Positions 47,901-58,089 of a stretch of DNA of 64,000 nt are shown one piece after another; positions within the stretch are counted from its first letter, which is position 1, and every line of letters starts with the position of its first letter. The translations under genes were made by a program, and so were the position numbers. The stretch is taken from NCBI RefSeq assembly GCF_040183065.1, contig NC_091125.1:115667121-115731120 (forward strand). The letters run 5' to 3'. The notes under the pieces were generated by a model. It was not told the DNA's origin and did no database searches. It saw only the letters and a list, made by a program, of their open reading frames with translations. The stretch comes from Periplaneta americana (lineage: Eukaryota > Arthropoda > Insecta > Blattodea > Blattidae).

Positions 47901-50900
47901 TAAGCAGACTGACACGAAAGGTAACTCAGATAGCAGGGTGACAACAAAGTACAAAATACTGCTTTAGACCTCGTGGAAGATTTTGAGCTTTAGATATGTT
48001 GTTGTTGTTATCTAATGCCGGGCTTTGGCAACGAAGCCATTAGCGTTCTTGCTCTCCAATATTTCTCTATAGTGGATCCATCAGGTAGAACTTCACAGGT
48101 TTGTAGATGATCTTCAGTCATTTCTTCTTCTTTGTTGCATAGAGGGCAATTTGGATTTGTGTAAATTCCTATTTTATTCGAGTGTTTGGCCAAATAATCG
48201 TGTTCTGTAAGCAGTCTGAATTTTGCTACTGCAGATTTACGTGGGATTTCTGGAATAATTTCTGTTTTTTTTTTTTTTTTTTTTTTATTAAAATGCTCCA
48301 TTTTTTATCTTTGGCTTTGGTACATAGTGCTTGGTTTTGCTTGATTTTATATTTATTTTTAATTAGTCTTTTGATGGATGTAAAAGATAGGCTTGTATTT
48401 GTATTCTGAATTAAATTGGATCCTTTTTTGGTAAGAAAGTCAGCAGTTTCATTTCCAGCAATTCCGCAATGTGCAGGTATCCATTGCAATTGAATTCTTT
48501 TCTGTAGTTTTTAAGTTGTTGGATCATTTTTAGATATTGAAATGTGTAAATAATGACTAGTTAGTTTCTTCAACGTGACTTTGAACAAAAGTGATTTATT
48601 TTGTACACTAGTCTGTATATTTGTTCTGTAAGGATTGTAATTGTTAATGAATTTCTTTATATACTGCATGAGGGATGCACCAAAAGTCACGACCTTATTA
48701 CCACGTTCAAAGAAAGTAGTGCACAGGAACATATTTGTGATGAGAGAAGTGTCTTAGATCCTTTACTTGTCTATGAAATCTTCTCATTTTTCTAGTTTAA
48801 AAATACCTTTCGAATAAAAGAGAAATGCTATCGTCTGTACATACTTTAGATTGTATCGCATTACTGCTTTATGTTTCCTAGATAAGATTCAAGATTTGCT
48901 CAGGTGTTAAAATGTCTTTCCTAGATATATCAGACTTTTGCAAGCTATTACCTCACAGTCGACTATATTCTCGCTATTGCCCTTCCTCTTAAGATGGTAC
49001 TTTAGGAGGGTATAACCAGTAACAAAACCCGTAATTTCCCCTAACTCATATTAAAGTTTAAGGTACTTATTAATCCTTTGCTGCACGAATGTTATAAACT
49101 TCTTCACTTGTCATTATCCTGAAACATTTTCCCAGTACAAGGATTTTTGTCTCCTCACAGACTCTGATTTTCTTTTTTAACACCACTCTGAATAAGTCCG
49201 CAGTAAGGCTTAGGGCCTATAAATAGGATGTCTGCACCCTGGCAAGGTGATCAGCACATTCATCACCTCCCACACCTTTGACTCCTGGCACCCACGTCAG
49301 TGTAACTTTGTTGTGTTTTACCTTTGTATTAAGACACTGGCAATCCCAGACTAGTTTTGAGGAGCATTCAGAGCTTTTCAAAGCTTTTAGGGCTGCCTGA
49401 CTGTTAGATAATGATATTTGGATATAATGAGATGCTTGGTCAGAATCTCTTACACAACGCTCTAACGCTCTATAGCGTTCAGCTCGATTCAACGTTATTG
49501 GCCCTTGTCCTTGCTCGTTTGGCTAATGAGCAAGATCTGTGTTGCATCATAAGAAAGAAATTTAATCACAAACGTGCATAGGAAGGAAGAGAAAGAACGA
49601 AAATAATATATATGCTCGTAGCTGAAGGACAGTCATGTCAAGAAAATATAAGTCGTCATGACATTGTTTAGTCAACAGAGGGTTAGTGGTTAGTAACAGG
49701 ACGTGTGGAAGAATATTATGTTTTAAGACGGAGTGTATCGCGACATGATAAGAAGGAAATGTTAGGTATTATGACTGTGCGGGCTGACCTGTGCAACCCA
49801 GTCCTCCAGTAGTGATGAGTAATTCGCTCTTAATCTATCTACTTACTTTTTGCAAGGGCCAAAATTCCTGAATCAAGCTGTACATTTCTGTTTGAAAGAT
49901 CTTGGAGATGTTCCAAGGTTATTGATAAGACAAAGCTTGGTTATTTAATGCCCACACCAGTTCTCCTGTCCTTAATTGATCATCTATATACCAGACAAGT
50001 GAACTTTTTCTGTACGTGGATCCACTTATTTTCAAAATTGGTTAGCCATTGATGGTTTGTTTGTTAAATTCCAATGATGATGTAATTTATTTAGATATTA
50101 CCTTCGTTATTTGTCTACCTGTTACATTCTCTAAGATCTTACCTGATTGTACCTTGGGAATGAAGTCTGTTCAGACATCTTACTGATAATAGTACAGTTC
50201 CAGAAAAAAATAAATGGGCTGCCTAATTTTACTAAGTCCCAAATACAATGCATTGTGCATGTGCAGTAAAGAAGAACGCCTATGTGTATGCTACTTGTAG
50301 ATATAATCTTTTCGTTGTAAGAATAATCCTATAGGAAACAATGGCACGTGACTGAAGTGAGGTTTGATTGGCTGCAGCTTGGTGTCAGCGATTCTCAGTA
50401 AGTGATCCCGCCCACTGTTGTACATTCTGTTTCATATTAAACATTTCCCGTTACTCGTCGAAGGAGACCTAACCTCACTAATATGCATTTGTTTGCTTAG
50501 GAAACTGTTACTTTATAATTAATTAATTGGATTCAACTCACTTAACTCGTACCTATACATTTAAAACTATTTCTTTCTCTCTGCTTTTGAGAGAGTTTCC
50601 ACTCTTATGTTTAGTAACCAATCCCACACACACTGAGGATCCAGAAACCATACGAGAACAAGCTCAAGTGATGCCAGCGTATTACAAGAACAGACTACTT
50701 TGGTATTACTCTTAGTATTCATCCGCTTTCAAAATAAGTAACACAATATAAAAGTAGCTTTTCTTTTATGTATGAGTGAAGTTATATGTTTCATCGTCTT
50801 TAATAACTAGAATTTAATTTTTATTTTCAAATAATACAAGGTTAAGGTTTCCAAATACGGAATTATATTTTCCTGTGTCGTGTGAGTGTTTCGACTGTGA

Positions 50901-52424
50901 GCTAATCACGGGTATGACAGCCACGTGCTTGTGTTTACATTAGGATTTTTCTTACAGAGAAAAGAGTATAGTTTTGCGAATCTTGTTGCTTACATTCAGG
51001 ATTGCTAGCAAGACTTGGCTCATTTTTTTCTAGTACTATACATAGCAGTATGAAATTTTTGTTTTGATTGTTTCCTTCATTTTTTTACAGTTACACATCC
51101 TGGCACAGAGAAGAATGATATTCGGACCTTCTTTCCATTCCATGGTAAAGGAAATACACTTGGAAGTAGCAGCATAAGCAGTGGAATCACTTCGAGCAAG
51201 TCTCATTCCCCTCTGATGAAGACTAATCCCAGCAATGTTACAGCATTCAAGGACTTGAGTAATAAACACAAAAAGGGGAGCATTCCCAAGAAAGCAGTGT
51301 CCTCTGCAAATAATGGCAACAAGAGGCCTGGTGGATTTGGTGGAATGTTGGCAAATAAGGGTGGAGGTACGTTGGTGATCACTGCAAAAGGTACAAAGAG
51401 TGAACAGGTGATGAATGAAAACAAGTCGACAGCACCAGTTGATGGGAGTAACAAAGGTGTGAAAGGAGTAGCTAATATACATACAATTAATGGCAGTACA
51501 AACCGAGAGAGTGCATCAGCTGCTTTTACACCTTTTGGTGGGAAAGGACACACACTGGGGGGAAGTGGAGTGAGTAGGTTATTAAATACTAAGTCCGAGA
51601 CTGTCACTTCGAAAGTCAATAAACACAATGGATTTTCAAATGGCGAGTCGAAATCTCGTCCTTCAAATAAAGCAAAAAGCCCTTCTCTCTCTCCACAAAA
51701 GAGTCAACAACACTTGGACAGTTGGATCAGTTCTAGTAAGAAGAAAGCTGAAGATAACAAAATTCGCGGTAAATTTGATGCTGGTCAGTCAAATGTAGCA
51801 AGAAACTCTTCTGTCTCACCCCAGAAATCTCTGCGAACTATGGATAACTGGACATTAGATAATAAGAGATCACCCACTTCGTCAGAACAGTCACATTTCT
51901 CGGACGTTAGTACTTCTCCAAGTGGTGGCAAGGCCCCCAAACGTCACATATCCATTGCTGAGAATGCTGATGATATGAAAAAATTAAGAAGTGGTTCATT
52001 CATGGATCTATCAGAAACAGAATCTGGAGACATGGTGAACTGCCCCGTATGCAATTCCAAGATTAGAGAAGTCAATATAAATACTCACTTGGATTCTTGT
52101 ATTGAAGCTGATGTCGCTGATAACGGCACAGCAACTGTTAACGATTGTGCAGTCAAATTTGCACCAGACTGTGGTGTTGTTAAGTGTCCAGCATGTAATG
52201 CAGATACGTTGAAACGTGATCTGGAAGGTCATCTTGAAGAATGCTTGCAGAGTGTTTTTGGAAAAGGAAGAATTGTTGATGATGATGAGGAAGATGATTG
52301 GGCCACCAAAAATTCCGTTGATAAGAAATCTGGTGATAACATATACCCATGTCCGTGCTGCTTGACAATGGTGAAAGACGTTGATATGAATGCACACTTA
52401 GATGTCTGTCTTTCAGCCTCTTGA
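40298..52424 (+). CDS. SPRTN: SPRTN / Spartan (DVC1), DNA-protein crosslink protease, six exons
   Basis: SPRTN is a DNA-dependent metalloprotease that cleaves proteins crosslinked to DNA during replication; it docks on p97/VCP, PCNA and ubiquitin. Exons 40298-40363, 41170-41399, 43969-44077, 45301-45420, 47683-47920 and 51091-52424 give 698 residues with all phases matching. The SprT domain holds HEMIH at residues 136-140 and the third zinc His at 155 (GHGPEF), with the same spacing as human SPRTN. A zinc-binding subdomain has C194, C198, H226 and C230. SHP-type p97 motifs (F-x-G-x-G-x-x-L-G) occur at 271-279 and again at 403-411. Three UBZ4-like C2HC fingers lie at 572-591, 620-639 and 675-694. 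Humans have one SHP and one UBZ. The gene diverges from RSPH1. Confidence 0.95.
40685..40810 (-). mobile_element. tRNA-derived SINE head
   Basis: The minus strand reads GGGTAACTCAGTTAGCAGAG (A box) and GGGTTCAATCCTGG (B box). Only the head and part of the body are visible. It lies in SPRTN intron 1. Confidence 0.6.
40830..41050 (-). mobile_element. SINE family B, diverged
   Basis: Blocks taacgtctgaatgagatgaa, ataatgccagtgaaatgagt and gggttgagggaaaactcctg match the copies at 24269 and 63700. The tRNA end is degraded (aatttgaatctgg). It ends about 120 bp before SPRTN exon 2. Confidence 0.85.
41170..41399 (+). CDS. SPRTN: SPRTN exon 2
   Basis: Acceptor GTTTCAG and donor GTAAGT. The exon encodes RESGRSISSPPIKALELRNKENG...DPSWEYIDPTPDIHALFVQFDIRFFWGKLKNVEVRWSPRMT(S). 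The DPSWEYIDPTPDI.ALF..F...FFWG block starts the SprT domain. Phases are 0 in and 2 out. Confidence 0.93.
41867..41937. repeat. (ATT)n microsatellite
   Basis: A run of ATT units of about 70 bp followed by (GGT)n, in SPRTN intron 2. Confidence 0.95.
42022..42281 (+). mobile_element. SINE family A, complete, with target duplication
   Basis: A-box CAGCTCAGTCAGC and B-box GGTTCGATTCCCG precede the body ccgaggttttccccaacc and ggcctcatctcgccaaatacc, with an AAGTAAAAG tail. It is flanked by AAGTATAAAATA at 42010-42021 and 42282-42293. It is the reference copy for this family in the window. Confidence 0.93.
42300..43110. other. SPRTN intron 2 sequence
   Basis: No gene or recognisable repeat seen. 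The short minus-strand ORF at 42516-42758 has no family likeness. Confidence 0.5.
43124..43210 (-). mobile_element. LINE family 2, 3' end
   Basis: The minus strand reads ...ggaaagattggagaatgctggatttgcagt...tgggcag, matching the ends at 21220-21270 and 22540-22600. Confidence 0.75.
43576..43723. mobile_element. Palindromic MITE (copy 1)
   Basis: The ends read CAGTCACGAAGCTCAA and (reverse complement) CAGTCACGAAGCTTGA. The inside shares gaatatgcatccatagatag and caatgcgaaatag with 57050-57173. Similarity continues outside the left end (gtaccacagtctagtatat), so the true boundary may be wider. Confidence 0.75.
43969..44077 (+). CDS. SPRTN: SPRTN exon 3
   Basis: Acceptor GTTACAG and donor GTAAGT. 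The exon encodes (S)CAGVCCYEGRGGLCSVRLSLPLLKLRPRKDLVETLL. An alternative acceptor 10 nt further on (TGCAG) would break the frame. Phases are 2 in and 0 out. Confidence 0.93.
44078..45300. other. SPRTN intron 3
   Basis: 1.2 kb of A+T-rich intron. I recognise nothing in it. Confidence 0.55.
45301..45420 (+). CDS. SPRTN: SPRTN exon 4 (catalytic HEMIH)
   Basis: The exon starts exactly at the catalytic motif: HEMIHAYLFVTHNNRDRDGHGPEFHKHMNRINNEAGTKIT. It carries both zinc His residues of HExxH, the catalytic Glu and the third His in GHGPEF. It is 120 nt, phase 0 on both sides. Confidence 0.95.
45590..45831 (-). mobile_element. SINE family A, minus strand, with target duplication
   Basis: The family A body (gatgaggccgaggattcgcc) and the B-box complement (gcgggaatcgaatcc) are present. 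The flanks AGAATGTT at 45582-45589 and 45832-45839 are the target duplication. It lies in SPRTN intron 4. Confidence 0.88.
46000..46430 (-). mobile_element. Penelope-like retroelement fragment, GIY-YIG endonuclease end
   Basis: Minus-strand text gives TGRSFQTRYK, then THAEH-like and HxYxxIDTDMKILHIQPKxQKLDTLEQYEI, the conserved C-terminal half of the GIY-YIG nuclease domain of insect Penelope-like elements. It is an old broken fragment of about 0.4 kb with no visible ends. It lies in SPRTN intron 4. Confidence 0.7.
46535..46650 (+). mobile_element. Retroelement 3' end with (ATT)n tail
   Basis: The word gaaggccttacggccttaac followed by tctgccagctaaaataaatc and ATT repeats is a recurrent 3' terminus of insect non-LTR elements as I remember it. 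No coding part remains. Confidence 0.5.
47683..47920 (+). CDS. SPRTN: SPRTN exon 5 (zinc-binding subdomain)
   Basis: Acceptor AATGCAG and donor GTAACT. The exon encodes VYHSFHDEVKLYQQHWWRCDGPCQKRPPYFGMVKRAMDRAPGPTDFWWKDHQERCGGRYIKVREPEGFSKKK. HWWRCxGPC and HxxxCGGxYIKI/V are the family signatures. Phases are 0 in and 1 out. Confidence 0.95.
48008..48490 (-). mobile_element. LINE fragment with RNase H domain end and CPLC tail
   Basis: Minus strand: QWIPAHCGIAGNETADFLTKKGS is the RNase H catalytic tail (His and Asp residues of Jockey/I-type LINEs). Then come an A-run (48270-48289 complement) and AKFRLLTEHDYLAKHSNKIGIYTNPNCPLCNKEEEMTEDHLQTC. It lies in SPRTN intron 5. Confidence 0.85.
49217..49520 (-). 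mobile_element. LINE RNase H fragment (second family)
   Basis: ALERCVRDSDQASHYIQISLSNSQAALKALKS...KVTLTWVPGVKGVGGDECADHLARV is an RNase H domain with the DSQAALKAL and WVPGHxGxxGNExAD-type motifs (here VGGDECAD). It is a partial copy in SPRTN intron 5. Confidence 0.82.
49525..51090. other. 3' part of SPRTN intron 5
   Basis: No repeat or exon recognised. A short frame at 50527-50715 ends in peptides without family likeness and lacks a needed splice context. Confidence 0.5.
51091..52424 (+). CDS. SPRTN: SPRTN exon 6 (docking motifs and UBZ fingers)
   Basis: Acceptor TTTACAG; the codon split with exon 5 gives V255. The exon encodes the disordered C-terminal half: SHP-like FHGKGNTLG (271-279) and FGGKGHTLG (403-411); two copies of S-P-Q-K-S-x3-[LM]-D-[SN]-W (455-466 and 497-508), the first overlapping a PIP-like Q-x-x-L-x-x-W; and C2HC fingers CPVC...HLDSC, CPAC...HLEEC and CPCC...HLDVC. 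The stop is TGA at 52422-52424, four residues after the last zinc Cys. A single 1,334-nt exon holds it all. Confidence 0.95.
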
Positions 52425-53008
52425 GGGCGTGATATAAGTTGTTGCTGTTGTTATAGAAGTTAAGGAAATATCCAAAATTTTGTTGGGTCATTATGTTTCT
52501 GAAACTTGGATCTTTATTTTTTATAACTACCATATTAGTGGGGTTTTTATGTTTGTAAAAGTATACTAAGATCACATTCCTTTTCTCTGTTACGTGGATC
52601 TAGTCACAGCAGCGGCAACTGTTGTCATTTTTGTATGTTCAGTGTTGTATTGGAAGTCATAAATTTTAATATAATATGAGATGATTATTTTAAAATGTTT
52701 CATTGTTCATGTGGTTATCAACTAGTGTAATACAGTTCTTTGAAATGGCAAAAATGGCGATTGATTGTCCTGCACTGTATGTGTGCAGAGTATTACTAAA
52801 ATAGGACGCAACTTGGACCCATCATTCCTAATATAAAACATATTCTAATCTTCGATAACAATATAGTAAGCATGGAATGTTAAGTACCATTGGCCGTAAA
52901 CAGTCTTTGCTCAAGGTTTCTTAAAACAATAATTAATGATATGTGACGTTAATTATTGTGTATTTTTTTACTATCATTGGATCTTTATTTTATCTCCACT
53001 CCTATGTA
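52425..53008 (+). other. SPRTN 3' UTR, proximal part
   Basis: No ORF. No AATAAA before the mariner remnant, so the transcript may continue to the AATAAA at 53914-53919. Confidence 0.5.
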
Positions 53009-53009
53009 C

Positions 53010-53790
53010 AAGAGTCACTCCAAAAGAAATGCACATTAAAAAAGATCATTCATTCTACAAATTGCTATTTTTAGAGAATCTTTAGGGACAAAATGTCACT
53101 TGATATTTTTACAGAATGTAGGTATATCCTTTACGAAAAAAGTCACTTTTCCACATAATCCCTGCCCCTTTCAATTGCCTTTTGCCACCTTGAAACTAGG
53201 ACCTGTATACCTGCATGGTAAAAGTCTGAACCAGCATATTTGAGTGACTGTTCATCAGTTCATGAGATAGTCATCTTCAAATCTTTTTCAATGAAGGGAT
53301 TCTATCTCTTGTTTCATCTCCTGTCACAATTCTTACAAGAAAGTCATCTCCACCATCCTCATCCTCTATTGTTCCAAAGGTTCGCTGTATACTGTTTTTT
53401 TTTTGGGGGGGGGGGGGGTTCTTTGTGGGCTCCTGTCAACATCCTTGGAACCCACCTGGCACAAACCTTTTTCAACTCCAACTGTTCCAATATTCTGCAT
53501 ACACTTGTTTCTCCCATTACAATTTGTTGTTAATGCACTACACATTGTTGAAAGTTTGTGCAATGTGAGATCTGCCACTGCAAGGAAAATCCTGAATGCA
53601 GGCGTGCCCTCTTTCACCAGATAATCTACTTGCTCATCAATTAACTGTACTGCAATAGACAGTGACATCACCATATACCTTTTTCAACCTCTTGTGAATC
53701 TTTCCCACTATTTAGTTCTTACAACATAGGAACTCTCTAACAGCATGTTGCTTTTGACGAATGTCAAGTGCAGCAGCCATCTTGAAGGAG
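53010..53790 (-). mobile_element. mariner-like transposon remnant
   Basis: The minus-strand frames begin MAAALDIRQKQHAVREFLCC, then KIHKRLKKVYGDVTVYCSTV, and later KxCARWVPRMLT and VYSEPLEQ. These are hallmarks of a widespread insect mariner-like (GVQW/SETMAR-type) transposase. The frame is broken several times. The end at 53010 reads GAGTCACTCCAAAAGAAATG. A G-run (53405-53418) interrupts it. Confidence 0.75.
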
Positions 53791-53913
53791 TGCTATGAGT
53801 GATTCTCGTATCTTGTTTTTGTATCTCCTTGTATTTAATCATTTCTGTTGTGTTTTCAAAATTTGGCTTTGTTTTGTAAAGCTGTAGTTTTATATGTATA
53901 TTTTTTATTGGAA

Positions 53914-53919
53914 AATAAA
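53914..53919 (+). promoter_or_regulatory. AATAAA, candidate SPRTN polyadenylation signal
   Basis: First AATAAA after the SPRTN stop that I see on the plus strand. If it is used, the 3' UTR is about 1.5 kb and contains the mariner remnant. Confidence 0.4.
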
Positions 53920-54384
53920 AATAGACAATAATGATAAACTTTTTATTTCATATTCACATGACATTTGTGTAGAAATATTTGTTATAAACTTCAGTGTTTA
54001 GAGAGCTTATTATTATCATAATATGCAATATTGGAAAACGTTGCCCTCTTCTTTCTATAGAATTTGCTGTCATTTGCAATAAACCTCTTTTATTTCTACT
54101 ATTTATATTTTCCAATTTTAAATTATTTGTTTTTATATGCTTTTAAGATCCTTTGTATACATATTTCGTTAACAGCAAAGTTTAGTACTCAAGCCTGGCC
54201 AATTTATTTAGTGTGAATGGTTTGAGTTTTGGAATTATTGTTCTTTCACATGAAATGCGATTCTTTCTGTATTTTCATTTATTCATATACATGTTTATTC
54301 ATATTTTGGTATATTATTATAATAGTCTTCTTGAAAATATTATCTTTAAAATGGCAATGCTATATTAAATTTAAAAAAAACAAC

Positions 54385-54710
54385 TGTCATGGTGGCTCAA
54401 TGGTAGACCACTGGGCTTATGAGCCAGAGAGCCTGGGTTCAAATCCCATTCTACCCTCAATTTATAATTTGTTTGGGCAAGCCATGGTCCAAGCAACATG
54501 GGTTTTCTTCAGGTACTCCGGTTCCTCTATGACAGCGATCATCACACTGCACCCTCGGGCTAGCGTCTCTTACCTGTGGAGAAGAGACTGCACTATGGTG
54601 TATCTGTGGCTGCTGGCGGGTATGCTCTCTGCCTCTTCCTGCTACATGATGGGGCAAATCACGTTGTTCTGTTTACCCTTTACCCATTTCAGCGAGTGGT
54701 GACGACCATT
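54385..54710 (+). mobile_element. tRNA-derived SINE
   Basis: A-box TGGCTCAATGGTAG and B-box GGGTTCAAATCCC at 54395-54450, followed by a 250-bp G+C-richer body with no ORF likeness. Confidence 0.65.
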
Positions 54711-54811
54711 GCTCTTAAGACATCCGAACAATTCTTTATTACTATCATTCTTTGCTGATCTACTACCAGTGTTGCACTCTGGATAGTCTCTGACGAACTA
54801 AGTAATACAGG

Positions 54812-55290
54812 GTGTTTCAGAAATACTTTGACAAACCTTGGGGGCATGTTCTTCACACCAAAACAAGAAAAAAAGGTTCGTATAAACATGTCCGAAAATC
54901 CTTAGTTTTTTAGTTATTAATGAAACATGTTAGATATTGTCAGCTTGGTAGCAAGTGTTGCAACGTTAATCAATTCAGAAACTCATAACAAATGTTCAAA
55001 ATGTTCTCCTCTTGCTTTCACACATGCATGCCCTCGTTGGATCATGGACTGTCGCACCCTTTCAAATATTCCCACACGGTGTTGAATGGTTTCGCAGGCT
55101 TCCATTGATGAAGTGTGTCTGCATTAAGAATGCCTGCTGCATAAACCAATTGTTTTAGATGGCCCCACAGATAAAAATCCACAGGATTGAGAGGGGGGGG
55201 GGAGAACGTGTAGCCCATGGAATTGTTGAGGTTCTGGCTGATAAGTAAAAACTTACATCTGTTATCAAGGCAGTACATCTCACTTTACGA
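54812..55290 (-). mobile_element. mariner/Tc1-like transposon, C-terminal part
   Basis: The minus-strand frame NPVDFYLWGHLKQLVYAAGILNADTLHQ holds the DDE/D C-terminal block (PVDFYLWGHLK). It is followed by ERVRQSMIQRGHACVKARGEHFEHL in another frame. The left terminus is CAGGGTGTTTCAGAAATACT. Confidence 0.75.
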
Positions 55291-55334
55291 TATGTGTTAG
55301 AAGAAGAAGAATAATTGTTTGCATACATTTTAAG

Positions 55335-56218
55335 CAGTGGCAGAGCTTGGTTTCGTTGCAGCCCTCCCCCCTGCTTAAAACATTACCCCCCCCCTTTAGC
55401 TCCCCCCTCCACTTAGCCCTGAGGTTATCATGGCACTTCATTGTTAAGAAACTTACACTTTTGTAATGTAGAGGATTGTATTATTTATTTTATAGATCAG
55501 TATTATTTTAATACAAAAGATTAAATGCGTAATGCATTTATAAATAATATAACATGTTACACAACTTTTTGCAAAAGTCAAAGAAATGTTTAAAAACGTC
55601 ATGTACGATTTTTTATGAAAGATTCCAAAACTTCTTTACTCGGGACTTCGATGCTGCAAATGAATCAATAATCTGATTAAAATCCCGAGCTATGTCATTT
55701 TCAATGCTCAAAATAGAAAGTCCATTGAGTCGCTCCTGTGACATTGTATGTACTTCTAAGGTAGTTCTTAATTAGCTTCAGTTTTGAGGATGATCTCTCA
55801 GTTGTCGCATTCATCACGGACGAAGTGGTAAATAAAATGTTAGCTGTACAAACGCCAGGAAGCCGGTAGACAATTTTGAATTTTGACATATAATGGCTTT
55901 AGCCAGTAGTCTGATATTTATGGCAGTTTTTATTTTCTTTCTCAGAATTGAACGGAAGCTAACCATTTGTTGAGGGGAAAGAATCCATCAGATCCCTCTT
56001 ACATTGGTCACTTAAACATTTTGACAATCAGTAAAGCTCACCTTCACTAAAATTTTACAATCCTGAAACATATTTTAAAAGGTAAAATAACATTTTTGAG
56101 TACCTTAAATAGACTGTTTGAAATTTAAAATTTAATAATATTAACTTTGTATGTTTTCAAACTTTTCATTGCACCCTCCCGCACTCGCAGAGGCTGTGGG
56201 TCCGTATCTCCACCCCTG
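55335..56218 (-). mobile_element. hAT transposon, internally deleted, with 8-bp target duplication
   Basis: The ends CAGTGGCAGAGC and CAGGGGTGGAGA (reverse complement of the right end) are bordered by ATTTTAAG (55327-55334) and ATCTTAAG (56219-56226), one mismatch. Minus-strand coding near 55610-55880 (ERSSSKLKLIKNYLRST; MSQERLNGLSILSIENDIA) is the hAT dimerisation domain with a frame break between the two parts. Confidence 0.85.
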
Positions 56219-56229
56219 ATCTTAAGTCT

Positions 56230-57030
56230 GATTACTGTAATATGTAACTAGTCGGTGATGTATGCAACGTAGGGAGAAAGGAACTGGCCACCCTATCCCA
56301 TTATCTCCTGGCTTAGTTGTCTCATGAACGATGCGTTTTTGACGTCACTTGTGAGGTTCAAACTTTTCTTCGGATAGGTAGTTAACTAAACAAAACAATT
56401 TCCCATGCTCCAGGATATATGCACAAAAAATATTAATTATATTTGAACTAAGACTTGAAATAAAATTGATAATGGCAGGAATGTTCCTACACTTACGCGC
56501 ACACGTAGCCTACGATTGTGAAGGATCATCAGTTAGGCCTACTTATTTATGGGAAACGGAATTTGGGTGTTGTAGAGGTAGTAAGAAACCATCCGATTTT
56601 TAAATGTATTCTTTACAGGGGCTAAAGAACTGAATTACTATGCAATATCAACATAGATGCCAAAGCGAGAAATTTAGAACGACCCTATAAAATAGGATTT
56701 GGAAGATTAAAATTTTTCATTTTGCATTCTGACACATACGCTTTTTGTTATCGATGTGTCAACATTACGATGTAAAATGTATACAAATTATAATATTCGA
56801 ACTTATTATAAATCTTTGCAAAAATATAAATGCTTTTACAATTTTATGTATAAATGACAGGTGCTGCTGCTCTGTGATAAGCAGTGCGACATAAATTCTT
56901 GATGCTTTAATATCTTGTGCGTAGATGGCACGACGGCACGTCGATCGTATGCTATTACAACTTTGACCACTACCTCAGTAAGCGGTTGTCCATAATTTAT
57001 TTCTAAGGCAAAGTTTTTATATCACTATCT
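56230..57030. other. Spacer
   Basis: No gene or clear repeat. One TAGGCCTA is at 56534. Confidence 0.5.
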
Positions 57031-57049
57031 ACTGTACCACCACAGACTA

Positions 57050-57173
57050 CAGTCACGAAGCTTGAGTTGTGAGGGTACTATTTCGCATTGTCTATATGAG
57101 GCGATAGTAGCGATCCTAATGGTTAGCAACTACCTATGGATGCACATTCCCTACGTATTGAGCTTTGTGACTG
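57050..57173. mobile_element. Palindromic MITE (copy 2) with TA flanks
   Basis: CAGTCACGAAGCTTGAG and the reverse-complemented right end CAGTCACAAAGCTCAATA enclose an inner part shared with 43576-43723. TA lies on both sides (57048-57049 and 57174-57175). Outer similarity (gtaccac...) suggests it may be part of a larger palindrome. Confidence 0.78.
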
Positions 57174-58089
57174 TATATACTGAACTGTGGTACCACTGAT
57201 TTAGAACACTTCTAGCGTAAAAAGAGTAGTATTTTAGAAAATGGCGGGGTACATTAAGCGCGGTGTTTTTCTTGACATTAAAGTTACAACTTGTGGCAAA
57301 GTTTGCAGTTAGTGAAAGTGATTTATTGACTTTAAAACGAAAATATTATCAAGATGATATATACGGAAGGTCAACAAAAATCAAAGGTACAGTATCTTTT
57401 ATTTTCAATTTTCATCTTGGTTTCATCATTAAAATGTCGTAGTTGCTACTGTACGTATAGCTTATTTTAAAAATTGTCTGAGAAACATTTTTACATATGT
57501 ATTGATAAGCAGTAATACTGTATCATTTCGGTTAATCTTGCTATGCACAACACACGGGAGAGAAAAAAAAGTAGCCTGCTTAAATCATTGAAAATAACCT
57601 CAAAATTGTAGCATAACTTACTACTCAAGACAACATGTGATCATTGTGAAAACTATAAACCCGCCCCTAACACCTTCGTTTCTTATATACCCAACCGATG
57701 ATTTTCTCAGATATTTATACATACGAAATAATCATGCAACCCATCGGTATCACTATTATGTTGTTCTACGCGAGAGAGCACTCCTTTATTCGGTCCAGGA
57801 TAAATCTATGTGTGTGCCTATCTACTAGCGTATAGGCCTATATAAGGCATACTAAAAGCCGGGACAAACCAAACCTAACCTGTCACTGATCCTCGAACTT
57901 ACGAAAACTCGACGATTTTTTTTTTTTTTTGGTGAATGTTACTTATGTCCCGCCCACTATAGGAGACATAGGCCAGTTTTACACTAATCCTAAACATTTA
58001 GTATAACTTGTTGCTTGTGTAGGCAGTCTTTTACATTAGATTTGCGAAAATTGGTTTATAGCGCAACATTGGCAGTGATAAAAGTATGA

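Noticed and set aside
50527-50715. Additional SPRTN exon between exons 5 and 6
   Set aside because: Exon 5 (phase 1) and exon 6 join without a break, and no suitable acceptor/donor pair with SPRTN-like residues is visible there.
51203-51628. Minus-strand 141-residue protein opposite SPRTN
   Set aside because: It is an antisense shadow of SPRTN exon 6, which has strong homology on the plus strand.
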